Assembly: GCA_032622095.1 (NCBI GenBank)
Contig: CP136064.1
Span: 1,860,001 to 1,924,000, forward strand
Length of the DNA stretch: 64,000 nucleotides
Source: Siphonodentalium dalli
Lineage: Eukaryota; Mollusca; Scaphopoda; Gadilida; Siphonodentaliidae
Reading direction: 5' to 3'
Part shown: piece by piece, positions 36,639-49,224 of the stretch
Numbering within the stretch: the stretch's first letter is position 1
How the letters are laid out: every line of letters starts with the position of its first letter
Position numbers and translations under genes: made by a program
Notes under the pieces: model-generated
What the model was told of the DNA's origin: nothing
Databases searched by the model: none
Seen by the model: only the letters and a program-made list of their open reading frames with translations

Positions 36639-38698
36639 AAGGGGTATCTGATTTAGACTGGTTCCATGGTGGAGTACGGTTGGATATTTTCAATTTGGCG
36701 CATGTTTCTCCATACCGCGCCATGTCAAATCTGGCCATATCCGAATCGGGTTGTCATTTACAATGTCTACAGAAAACAAATATCTTCATGTTGGAATGCA
36801 AATGTATGTTTAAAGGAACAGATGTATCTCAACTTAAAGGGACATAAGTAACACAGTCACCAACTTTAAGGGGTATCTGCTATAGACTGGTTCCATGGTG
36901 GAGTACGGTTGGATATTTTCAATTTGGCGCATGCTTCTCCATACCGCGCCATGTCAAATCTGGCCATATCCGAATCGGGTTGTCATTTACAATGACTGCA
37001 GAAAATATATATCTTCATGTTGGAATGCAAATGTATGTTTAAATGAACAGATGTATCTCAACTTAAAGGGACATAACTAACACAGTCACCAACTTTAAGG
37101 GGTATCTGCTATAGACTGGTTACATGGTGGAGTACGGTTGGATATTTTCAATTTTGCGCATGTTTCTCCATACCGCGCCATGTCAAATCTGGCCATATCC
37201 GAATCGGGTTGTCATTTACAATGACTGCAGAAAATAAATATCTTCATGTTGGAATGCAAAGGTATGTTTAAAGGAACAGATGTATCTCAACTTAAAGGGA
37301 CATAAGTAACACAGTCACCAACTTTAAGGGGTGTCTGATATAGACTGGTTCCATGGTGGAGTACGGTTGGATATTTTCAATTTGGCGCATGTTTCTCCAT
37401 ACCGCGCCATGTCAATTCTGGCCATATCCGAATCGGGTTGTCATTTACAATGACTACAGAAAATAAATATCTTCATGTTGGAATGCAAATGTATGTTTAA
37501 AGGAACAGATGTATCTCAACTTAAAGGGACATAAGTAACACAGTCACCAACTTTAAGGGGTATCTGCTATAGACTGGTTCCATGGTGGAGTACGGTTGGA
37601 TATTTTCAATTTGGCGCATGTTTCTCCATACCGCGCCATGTCAAATCTGGCCATATCCGAATCGGGTTGTCATTTACAATGACTGCAGAAAATATATATC
37701 TTCATGGTGGAATGCAAATGTATGTTTAAAGGAACAGATGTATCTCAACTTAAAGGGACATAACTAACACAGTCACCAACTTTAAGGGGTATCTGCTATA
37801 GACTGGTTACATGGTGGAGTACGGTTGGATATTTTCAATTTGGCGCATGTTTTTCCATACCGCGCCATGTCAAATCTGGCCATATCCGAATCGGGTTGTC
37901 ATTTACAATGACTGCAGAAAATATATATCTTCATGGTGGAATGCAAATGTATGTTTAAAGGAACAGATGTATCTCAACTTAAAGGGACATAAGTAACACA
38001 GTCACCAACTTTAAGGGGTGTCTGATATAGACTGGTTCCATGGTGGAGTACGGTTGGATATTTTCTATTTGGCGCATGTTTCTCCATACCGCGCCATGTC
38101 AAATCTGGCCATATCCGAATCGGGTTGTCATTTACAATGACTACAGAAAATAAATATCTTCATGTTGGAATGCAAATGTATGTTTAAAGGAACAGATGTA
38201 TCTCAACTTAAAGGGACATAAGTAACACAGTCACCAACTTTAAGGGGTGTCTGCTATAGACTGGTTCCATGGTGGAGTACGGTTGGATATTTTCAATTTG
38301 GCGCATGTTTCCCCATACCGCGCAATGTCAAATCTGGCCATACCCGAATCGGGTTGTCATTTACAATGACTACAGAAAATAAATATCTTCATGTTGGAAT
38401 GCAAATGTATGTTTAAAGGAACAGATGTATCTCAACTTAAAGGGACATAAGTAACACAATCACCAACTTTAAGGGGTATCTGCTATAGACTGGTTCCATG
38501 GTGGAGTACTGTTGGATATTTTCAATTTGGCGCTTGTTTTTCCATACCGCGCCATGTCAAATCTGGCCATATCCGAATCGGGTTGTCATTTACAATGACT
38601 ACAGAAAATAGATATCTTCTTGTTGGAATGCAATAGTATGTTTAAAGGAACAGATGTAACTCAACTTAAAGGGATTAAGTAACACATTCACCAACTTT
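36639..38698 (+). repeat. 9-monomer cassette (2060 bp): A B C D I Q K L O'
   Basis: It follows 34579-36638 at an offset of 2060 bp (9 x 229 - 1). The last two monomers differ: L O' instead of N O. L has 'gcgcaatgtc' and 'catacccg'. D is 'ccatgg' rather than 'ccaagg'. Confidence 0.9.
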
Positions 38699-40529
38699 AA
38701 GGGGTATCTGATTTAGACTGGTTCCATGGTGGAGTACGGTTGGATATTTTCAATTTGGCGCATGTTTCTCCATACCGCGCCATGTCAAATCTGGCCATAT
38801 CCGAATCGGGTTGTCATTTACAATGTCTACAGAAAACAAATATCTTCATGTTGGAATGCAAATGTATGTTTAAAGGAACAGATGTATCTCAACTTAAAGG
38901 GACATAAGTAACACAGTCACCAACTTTAAGGGGTGTCTGATATAGACTGGTTCCATGGTGGAGTACGGTTGGATATTTTCAATTTGGCGCATGTTTTTCC
39001 ATACCGCGCCATGTCAAATCTGGCCATTTCCGAATCGGGTTGTCATTTACAATGACTGCAGAAAATATATATCTTCATGGTGGAATGCAAATGTATGTTT
39101 AAAGGAACAGATGTATCTCAACTTAAAGGGACATAAGTAACACAGTCACCAACTTTAAGGGGTGTCTGATATAGACTGGTTCCATGGTGGAGTACGGTTG
39201 GATATTTTCTATTTGGCGCATGTTTCTCCATACCGCGCCATGTCAAATCTGGCCATATCCGAATCGGGTTGTCATTTACAATGACTACAGAAAATAAATA
39301 TCTTCATGTTGGAATGCAAATGTATGTTTAAAGGAACAGATGTATCTCAACTTAAAGGGACATAAGTAACACAGTCACCAACTTTAAGGGGTGTCTGCTA
39401 TAGACTGGTTCCAAGGTGGAGTACGGTTGGATATTTTCAATTTGGCGCATGTTTCCCCATACCGCGCCATGTCAAATCTGGCCATATCCGAATCGGGTTG
39501 TCATTTACAATGACTACAGAAAATAAATATCTTCATGTTGGAATGCAAATGTATGTTTAAAGGAACAGATGTATCTCAACTTAAAGGGACATAAATAACA
39601 CAATCACCAACTTTAAGGGGTATCTGCTATAGACTGGTTCCATGGTGGAGTACGGTTGGATATTTTCAATTTGGCGCATGTTTTTCCATACCGCGCCATG
39701 TCAAATCTGGCCATATCCGAATCGGGTTGTCATTTACAATGACTACAGAAAATAGATATCTTCTTGTTGGAATGCAAATGTATGTTTAAAGGAACAGATG
39801 TATCTCAACTTAAAGGGACATAAGTAACACAGTCACCAACTTTAAGGGGTGTCTGATATAGACTGGTTCCATGGTGGAGTACGGTTGGATATTTTCTATT
39901 TGGCGCATGTTTCTCCATACCGCGCCATGTCAAATCTGGCCATATCCGAATCGGGTTGTCATTTACAATGACTACAGAAAATAAATATCTTCATGTTGGA
40001 ATGCAAATGTATGTTTAAAGGAACAGATGTATCTCAACTTAAAGGGACATAAGTAACACAGTCACCAACTTTAAGGGGTATCTGCTATAGACTGGTTCCA
40101 TGGTGGAGTACGGTTGGATATTTTCAATTTGGCGCATGTTTCTCCATACCGCGCCATGTCAAATCTGGCCATATCCGAATCGGGTTGTCATTTACAATGA
40201 CTACAGAAAATAAATATCTTCATGTTGGAATGCAAATGTATGTTTAAAGGAACAGATGTATCTCAACTTAAAGGGACATAAATAACACAATCACCAACTT
40301 TAAGGGGTATCTGCTATAGACTGGTTCCATGGTGGAGTACTGTTGGATATTTTCAATTTGGCGCTTGTTTTTCCATACCGCGCCATGTCAAATCAGGCCA
40401 TATCCGAATCGGGTTGTCATTTACAATGACTACAGAAAATAGATAACTTCTTGTTGGAATGCAATAGTATGTTTAAAGGAACAGATGTAACTCAACTTAA
40501 AGGGATTAAGTAACACATTCACCAACTTT
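38699..40529 (+). repeat. 8-monomer cassette (1831 bp): A R K L M' K N O
   Basis: R shows 'ccatttccg' and L 'ccaaggtgg', both shared with 43277. It contains two K monomers, and M' at 39615 is followed by K rather than A. The K N O ending with 'gataacttc' matches that at 35953. Confidence 0.9.
38928..39156 (+). repeat. Class R monomer (exemplar)
   Basis: A D- or K-like 5' end ('tgtctgatata', 'tacgg') joined to a J body (T70, 'gactgcagaaaatatat', 'catggtgg'). It occurs at 38928, 43506, 45337 and 50139, always before K. The first two also share T101 ('ccatttccg'). Confidence 0.8.
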
Positions 40530-42590
40530 AAGGGGTATCTGATTTAGACTGGTTCCATGGTGGAGTACGGTTGGATATTTTCAATTTGGCGCATGTTTCT
40601 CCATACCGCGCCATGTCAAATCTGGCCATATCCGAATCGGGTTGTCATTTACAATGTCTACAGAAAACAAATATCTTCATGTTGGAATGCAAATGTATGT
40701 TTAAAGGAACAGATGTATCTCAACTTAAAGGGACATAAGTAACACAGTCACCAACTTTAAGGGGTATCTGCTATAGACTGGTTCCATGGTGGAGTACGGT
40801 TGGATATTTTCAATTTGGCGCATGCTTCTCCATACCGCGCCATGTCAAATCTGGCCATATCCGAATCGGGTTGTCATTTACAATGACTGCAGAAAATATA
40901 TATCTTCATGTTGGAATGCAAATGTATGTTTAAATGAACAGATGTATCTCAACTTAAAGGGACATAACTAACACAGTCACCAACTTTAAGGGGTATCTGC
41001 TATAGACTGGTTACATGGTGGAGTACGGTTGGATATTTTCAATTTTGCGCATGTTTCTCCATACCGCGCCATGTCAAATCTGGCCATATCCGAATCGGGT
41101 TGTCATTTACAATGACTGCAGAAAATAAATATCTTCATGTTGGAATGCAAAGGTATGTTTAAAGGAACAGATGTATCTCAACTTAAAGGGACATAAGTAA
41201 CACAGTCACCAACTTTAAGGGGTGTCTGATATAGACTGGTTCCATGGTGGAGTACGGTTGGATATTTTCAATTTGGCGCATGTTTCTCCATACCGCGCCA
41301 TGTCAATTCTGGCCATATCCGAATCGGGTTGTCATTTACAATGACTACAGAAAATAAATATCTTCATGTTGGAATGCAAATGTATGTTTAAAGGAACAGA
41401 TGTATCTCAACTTAAAGGGACATAAGTAACACAGTCACCAACTTTAAGGGGTATCTGCTATAGACTGGTTCCATGGTGGAGTACGGTTGGATATTTTCAA
41501 TTTGGCGCATGTTTCTCCATACCGCGCCATGTCAAATCTGGCCATATCCGAATCGGGTTGTCATTTACAATGACTGCAGAAAATATATATCTTCATGGTG
41601 GAATGCAAATGTATGTTTAAAGGAACAGATGTATCTCAACTTAAAGGGACATAACTAACACAGTCACCAACTTTAAGGGGTATCTGCTATAGACTGTTTA
41701 CATGGTGGAGTACGGTTGGATATTTTCAATTTGGCGCATGTTTTTCCATACCGCGCCATGTCAAATCTGGCCATATCCGAATCGGGTTGTCATTTACAAT
41801 GACTGCAGAAAATATATATCTTCATGGTGGAATGCAAATGTATGTTTAAAGGAACAGATGTATCTCAACTTAAAGGGACATAAGTAACACAGTCACCAAC
41901 TTTAAGGGGTGTCTGATATAGACTGGTTCCATGGTGGAGTACGGTTGGATATTTTCTATTTGGCGCATGTTTCTCCATACCGCGCCATGTCAAATCTGGC
42001 CATATCCGAATCGGGTTGTCATTTACAATGACTACAGAAAATAAATATCTTCATGTTGGAATGCAAATGTATGTTTAAAGGAACAGATGTATCTCAACTT
42101 AAAGGGACATAAGTAACACAGTCACCAACTTTAAGGGGTGTCTGCTATAGACTGGTTCCATGGTGGAGTACGGTTGGATATTTTCAATTTGGCGCATGTT
42201 TCCCCATACCGCGCAATGTCAAATCTGGCCATACCCGAATCGGGTTGTCATTTACAATGACTACAGAAAATAAATATCTTCATGTTGGAATGCAAATGTA
42301 TGTTTAAAGGAACAGATGTATCTCAACTTAAAGGGACATAAATAACACAATCACCAACTTTAAGGGGTATCTGCTATAGACTGGTTCCATGGTGGAGTAC
42401 TGTTGGATATTTTCAATTTGGCGCATGTTTTTCCATACCGCGCCATGTCAAATCTGGCCATATCCGAATCGGGTTGTCATTTACAATGACTACAGAAAAT
42501 AGATATCTTCTTGTTGGAATGCAAATGTATGTTTAAAGGAACAGATGTATCTCAACTTAAAGGGACATAAGTAACACAGTCACCAACTTT
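40530..42590 (+). repeat. 9-monomer cassette: A B C D I Q K L M
   Basis: Same order as 36639 up to L, including 'gcgcaatgtc' and 'catacccg' in L. It ends with an M-type closer (ctgttgg, gactacag) instead of O'. Q has the private 'actgtttacatgg'. Length is 2061 because no class O deletion is present. Confidence 0.9.
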
Positions 42591-43276
42591 AAGGGGTATC
42601 TGATTTAGACTGGTTCCATGGTGGAGTACGGTTGGATATTTTCAATTTGGCGCATGTTTCTCCATACCGCGCCATGTCAAATCTGGCCATATCCGAATCG
42701 GGTTGTCATTTACAATGTCTACAGAAAACAAATATCTTCATGTTGGAATGCAAATGTATGTTTAAAGGAACAGATGTATCTCAACTTAAAGGGACATAAG
42801 TAACACAGTCACCAACTTTAAGGGGTATCTGCTATAGACTGGTTCCATGGTGGAGTACGGTTGGATATTTTCAATTTGGCGCATGTTTCTCCATACCGCG
42901 CCATGTCAAATCTGGCCATATCCGAATCGGGTTGTCATTTACAATGACTACAGAAAATAAATATCTTCATGTTGGAATGCAAATGTATGTTTAAAGGAAC
43001 AGATGTATCTCAACTTAAAGGGACATAAATAACACAATCACCAACTTTAAGGGGTATCTGCTATAGACTGGTTCCATGGTGGAGTACTGTTGGATATTTT
43101 CAATTTGGCGCTTGTTTTTCCATACCGCGCCATGTCAAATCTGGCCATATCCGAATCGGGTTGTCATTTACAATGACTACAGAAAATAGATATCTTCTTG
43201 TTGGAATGCAATAGTATGTTTAAAGGAACAGATGTAACTCAACTTAAAGGGATTAAGTAACACATTCACCAACTTT
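42591..43276 (+). repeat. 3-monomer cassette: A N O'
   Basis: The shortest cassette seen, 686 bp. N keeps 'ccatgg', unlike the later N copies at 44651 and 46482. It may be the parent of the A N O' half of the 1831-bp HOR that follows. Confidence 0.88.
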
Positions 43277-45107
43277 AAGGGGTATCTGATTTAGACTGGT
43301 TCCATGGTGGAGTACGGTTGGATATTTTCAATTTGGCGCATGTTTCTCCATACCGCGCCATGTCAAATCTGGCCATATCCGAATCGGGTTGTCATTTACA
43401 ATGTCTACAGAAAACAAATATCTTCATGTTGGAATGCAAATGTATGTTTAAAGGAACAGATGTATCTCAACTTAAAGGGACATAAGTAACACAGTCACCA
43501 ACTTTAAGGGGTGTCTGATATAGACTGGTTCCATGGTGGAGTACGGTTGGATATTTTCAATTTGGCGCATGTTTTTCCATACCGCGCCATGTCAAATCTG
43601 GCCATTTCCGAATCGGGTTGTCATTTACAATGACTGCAGAAAATATATATCTTCATGGTGGAATGCAAATGTATGTTTAAAGGAACAGATGTATCTCAAC
43701 TTAAAGGGACATAAGTAACACAGTCACCAACTTTAAGGGGTGTCTGATATAGACTGGTTCCATGGTGGAGTACGGTTGGATATTTTCTATTTGGCGCATG
43801 TTTCTCCATACCGCGCCATGTCAAATCTGGCCATATCCGAATCGGGTTGTCATTTACAATGACTACAGAAAATAAATATCTTCATGTTGGAATGCAAATG
43901 TATGTTTAAAGGAACAGATGTATCTCAACTTAAAGGGACATAAGTAACACAGTCACCAACTTTAAGGGGTGTCTGCTATAGACTGGTTCCAAGGTGGAGT
44001 ACGGTTGGATATTTTCAATTTGGCGCATGTTTCCCCATACCGCGCCATGTCAAATCTGGCCATATCCGAATCGGGTTGTCATTTACAATGACTACAGAAA
44101 ATAAATATCTTCATGTTGGAATGCAAATGTATGTTTAAAGGAACAGATGTATCTCAACTTAAAGGGACATAAATAACACAATCACCAACTTTAAGGGGTA
44201 TCTGCTATAGACTGGTTCCATGGTGGAGTACGGTTGGATATTTTCAATTTGGCGCATGTTTTTCCATACCGCGCCATGTCAAATCTGGCCATATCCGAAT
44301 CGGGTTGTCATTTACAATGACTACAGAAAATAGATATCTTCTTGTTGGAATGCAAATGTATGTTTAAAGGAACAGATGTATCTCAACTTAAAGGGACATA
44401 AGTAACACAGTCACCAACTTTAAGGGGTATCTGATTTAGACTGGTTCCATGGTGGAGTACGGTTGGATATTTTCAATTTGGCGCATGTTTCTCCATACCG
44501 CGCCATGTCAAATCTGGCCATATCCGAATCGGGTTGTCATTTACAATGTCTACAGAAAACAAATATCTTCATGTTGGAATGCAAATGTATGTTTAAAGGA
44601 ACAGATGTATCTCAACTTAAAGGGACATAAGTAACACAGTCACCAACTTTAAGGGGTATCTGCTATAGACTGGTTCCATAGTGGAGTACGGTTGGATATT
44701 TTCAATTTGGCGCATGTTTCTCCATACCGCGCCATGTCAAATCTGGCCATATCCGAATCGGGTTGTCATTTACAATGACTACAGAAAATAAATATCTTCA
44801 TGTTGGAATGCAAATGTATGTTTAAAGGAACAGATGTATCTCAACTTAAAGGGACATAAATAACACAATCACCAACTTTAAGGGGTATCTGCTATAGACT
44901 GGTTCCATGGTGGAGTACTGTTGGATATTTTCAATTTGGCGCTTGTTTTTCCATACCGCGCCATGTCAAATCTGGCCATATCCGAATCGGGTTGTCATTT
45001 ACAATGACTACAGAAAATAGATATCTTCTTGTTGGAATGCAATAGTATGTTTAAAGGAACAGATGTAACTCAACTTAAAGGGATTAAGTAACACATTCAC
45101 CAACTTT
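43277..45107 (+). repeat. 8-monomer HOR (1831 bp), copy 1: A R K L M' A N O'
   Basis: A tandem duplicate follows at 45108. R here has T101 ('ccatttccg'), N has 'ccatagtgg' and L has 'ccaaggtgg'. Confidence 0.93.
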
Positions 45108-46938
45108 AAGGGGTATCTGATTTAGACTGGTTCCATGGTGGAGTACGGTTGGATATTTTCAATTTGGCGCATGTTTCTCCATACCGCGCCATGTCAAATC
45201 TGGCCATATCCGAATCGGGTTGTCATTTACAATGTCTACAGAAAACAAATATCTTCATGTTGGAATGCAAATGTATGTTTAAAGGAACAGATGTATCTCA
45301 ACTTAAAGGGACATAAGTAACACAGTCACCAACTTTAAGGGGTGTCTGATATAGACTGGTTCCATGGTGGAGTACGGTTGGATATTTTCAATTTGGCGCA
45401 TGTTTTTCCATACCGCGCCATGTCAAATCTGGCCATATCCGAATCGGGTTGTCATTTACAATGACTGCAGAAAATATATATCTTCATGGTGGAATGCAAA
45501 TGTATGTTTAAAGGAACAGATGTATCTCAACTTAAAGGGACATAAGTAACACAGTCACCAACTTTAAGGGGTGTCTGATATAGACTGGTTCCATGGTGGA
45601 GTACGGTTGGATATTTTCTATTTGGCGCATGTTTCTCCATACCGCGCCATGTCAAATCTGGCCATATCCGAATCGGGTTGTCATTTACAATGACTACAGA
45701 AAATAAATATCTTCATGTTGGAATGCAAATGTATGTTTAAAGGAACAGATGTATCTCAACTTAAAGGGACATAAGTAACACAGTCACCAACTTTAAGGGG
45801 TGTCTGCTATAGACTGGTTCCAAGGTGGAGTACGGTTGGATATTTTCAATTTGGCGCATGTTTCCCCATACCGCGCCATGTCAAATCTGGCCATATCCGA
45901 ATCGGGTTGTCATTTACAATGACTACAGAAAATAAATATCTTCATGTTGGAATGCAAATGTATGTTTAAAGGAACAGATGTATCTCAACTTAAAGGGACA
46001 TAAATAACACAATCACCAACTTTAAGGGGTATCTGCTATAGACTGGTTCCATGGTGGAGTACGGTTGGATATTTTCAATTTGGCGCATGTTTTTCCATAC
46101 CGCGCCATGTCAAATCTGGCCATATCCGAATCGGGTTGTCATTTACAATGACTACAGAAAATAGATATCTTCTTGTTGGAATGCAAATGTATGTTTAAAG
46201 GAACAGATGTATCTCAACTTAAAGGGACATAAGTAACACAGTCACCAACTTTAAGGGGTATCTGATTTAGACTGGTTCCATGGTGGAGTACGGTTGGATA
46301 TTTTCAATTTGGCGCATGTTTCTCCATACCGCGCCATGTCAAATCTGGCCATATCCGAATCGGGTTGTCATTTACAATGTCTACAGAAAACAAATATCTT
46401 CATGTTGGAATGCAAATGTATGTTTAAAGGAACAGATGTATCTCAACTTAAAGGGACATAAGTAACACAGTCACCAACTTTAAGGGGTATCTGCTATAGA
46501 CTGGTTCCATAGTGGAGTACGGTTGGATATTTTCAATTTGGCGCATGTTTCTCCATACCGCGCCATGTCAAATCTGGCCATATCCGAATCGGGTTGTCAT
46601 TTACAATGACTACAGAAAATAAATATCTTCATGTTGGAATGCAAATGTATGTTTAAAGGAACAGATGTATCTCAACTTAAAGGGACATAAATAACACAAT
46701 CACCAACTTTAAGGGGTATCTGCTATAGACTGGTTCCATGGTGGAGTACTGTTGGATATTTTCAATTTGGCGCTTGTTTTTCCATACCGCGCCATGTCAA
46801 ATCTGGCCATATCCGAATCGGGTTGTCATTTACAATGACTACAGAAAATAGATATCTTCTTGTTGGAATGCAATAGTATGTTTAAAGGAACAGATGTAAC
46901 TCAACTTAAAGGGATTAAGTAACACATTCACCAACTTT
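45108..46938 (+). repeat. 8-monomer HOR (1831 bp), copy 2
   Basis: Same classes and markers as the copy at 43277, offset exactly 1831 bp. The one tracked difference is in R, which here has the common A101. Confidence 0.93.
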
Positions 46939-48768
46939 AAGGGGTATCTGATTTAGACTGGTTCCATGGTGGAGTACGGTTGGATATTTTCAATTTGGCG
47001 CATGTTTCTCCATACCGCGCCATGTCAAATCTGGCCATATCCGAATCGGGTTGTCATTTACAATGTCTACAGAAAACAAATATCTTCATGTTGGAATGCA
47101 AATGTATGTTTAAAGGAACAGATGTATCTCAACTTAAAGGGACATAAGTAACACAGTCACCAACTTTAAGGGGTATCTGCTATAGACTGGTTCCATGGTG
47201 GAGTACGGTTGGATATTTTCAATTTGGCGCATGCTTCTCCATACCGCGCCATGTCAAATCTGGCCATATCCGAATCGGGTTGTCATTTACAATGACTGCA
47301 GAAAATATATATCTTCATGTTGGAATGCAAATGTATGTTTAAATGAACAGATGTATCTCAACTTAAAGGGACATAACTAACACAGTCACCAACTTTAAGG
47401 GGTATCTGCTATAGACTGGTTACATGGTGGAGTACGGTTGGATATTTTCAATTTGGCGCATGTTTCTCCATACCGCGCCATGTCAAATCTGGCCATATCC
47501 GAATCGGGTTGTCATTTACAATGACTGCAGAAAATAAATATCTTCATGTTGGAATGCAAAGGTATGTTTAAAGGAACAGATGTATCTCAACTTAAAGGGA
47601 CATAAGTAACACAGTCACCAACTTTAAGGGGTGTCTGATATAGACTGGTTCCATGGTGGAGTACGGTTGGATATTTTCAATTTGGCGCATGTTTCTCCAT
47701 ACCGCGCCATGTCAATTCTGGCCATATCCGAATCGGGTTGTCATTTACAATGACTACAGAAAATAAATATCTTCATGTTGGAATGCAAATGTATGTTTAA
47801 AGGAACAGATGTATCTCAACTTAAAGGGACATAAGTAACACAGTCACCAACTTTAAGGGGTATCTGCTATAGACTGGTTCCATGGTGGAGTACGGTTGGA
47901 TATTTTCAATTTGGCGCATGTTTCTCCATACCGCGCCATGTCAAATCTGGCCATATCCGAATCGGGTTGTCATTTACAATGACTGCAGAAAATAAATATC
48001 TTCATGTTGGAATGCAAATGTATGTGTAAAGGAACAGATGTATCTCAACTTAAAGGGACATAAGTAACACAGTCACCAACTTTAAGGGGTGTCTGATATA
48101 GACTGGTTCCATGGTGGAGTACGGTTGGATATTTTCAATTTGGCGCATGTTTCTCCATACCGCACCATGTCAATTCTGGCCATATCCGAATCGGGTTGTC
48201 ATTTACAATGACTACAGAAAATAAATATCTTCATGTTGGAATGCAAATGTACGTTTAAAGGAACAGATGTATCTCAACTTAAAGGGACATAAGTAACACA
48301 GACACCAACTTTAAGGGGTGTCTGCTATAGACTGGTTCCATGGTGGAGTACGGTTGGATATTTTCAATTTGGCGCATGTTTCTCCATACCGCGCCATGTC
48401 AAATCTGGCCATATCCGAATCGGGTTGTCATTTACAATGACTACAGAAAATAAATATCTTCATGTTGGAATGCAAATGTATGTTTAAAGGAACAGATGTA
48501 TCTCAACTTAAAGGGACATAAATAACACAATCACCAACTTTAAGGGGTATCTGCTATAGACTGGTTCCATGGTGGAGTACTGTTGGATATTTTCAATTTG
48601 GCGCATGTTTTTCCATACCGCGCCATGTCAAATCTGGCCATATCCGAATCGGGTTGTCATTTACAATGTCTACAGAAAACAAATATCTTCATGTTGGAAT
48701 GCAAATGTATGTTTAAAGGAACAGATGTATCTCAACTTAAAGGAACATAAGTAACAGTCACCAACTTT
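46939..48768 (+). repeat. 8-monomer module with chimeric end: A B C D E D F J/A
   Basis: It follows the A B C D E D F G order, but C lacks T59, E has 'tatgtgtaaagg', D has 'cgcaccatg' and 'cagacacc', and the closing G is replaced by a chimera. B has C67 without the extra A. Confidence 0.9.
48542..48768 (+). repeat. Chimeric J/A monomer, 227 bp
   Basis: The 5' part has 'gtactgttgg' and T70 ('tttttcc') as in G or J. The 3' part has 'tctacagaaaacaaat' and 'ggaacat' as in A. The switch lies between monomer positions 71 and 127, inside the invariant core. The tail lacks 2 bp ('taacagtc'). The 61-codon frame stays open across the join. Confidence 0.88.
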
Positions 48769-49224
48769 AAGGGGTATCTGATTTAGACTGGTTCCATGGT
48801 GGAGTACGGTTGGATATTTTCAATTTGGCGCATGTTTCTCCATACCGCGCCATGTCAAATCTGGCCATATCCGAATCGGGTTGTCATTTACAATGTCTAC
48901 AGAAAACAAATATCTTCATGTTGGAATGCAAATGTATGTTTAAAGGAACAGATGTATCTCAACTTAAAGGAACATAAGTAACAGTCACCAACTTTAAGGG
49001 GTATCTGCTATAGACTGGTTCCATGGTGGAGTACGGTTGGATATTTTCAATTTGGCGCATGTTTCTCCATACCGCGCCATGTCAAATCTGGCCATATCCG
49101 AATCGGGTTGTCATTTACAATGACTGCAGAAAATATATATCTTCATGTTGGAATGCAAATGTATGTTTAAAGGAACAGATGTAACTCAACTTAAAGGGAC
49201 ATAAGTAACACAGTCACCAACTTT
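48769..49224 (+). repeat. 2-monomer unit: A (227 bp) and B/G hybrid
   Basis: The A monomer lacks 2 bp ('taacagtc' for 'taacacagtc'). The next monomer is a B body with a G tail ('gtaactc', 'cataagtaac'), whose TAA closes the 61-codon frame early. A similar A B pair follows at 49225, so this looks like a local dimer duplication. Confidence 0.88.
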
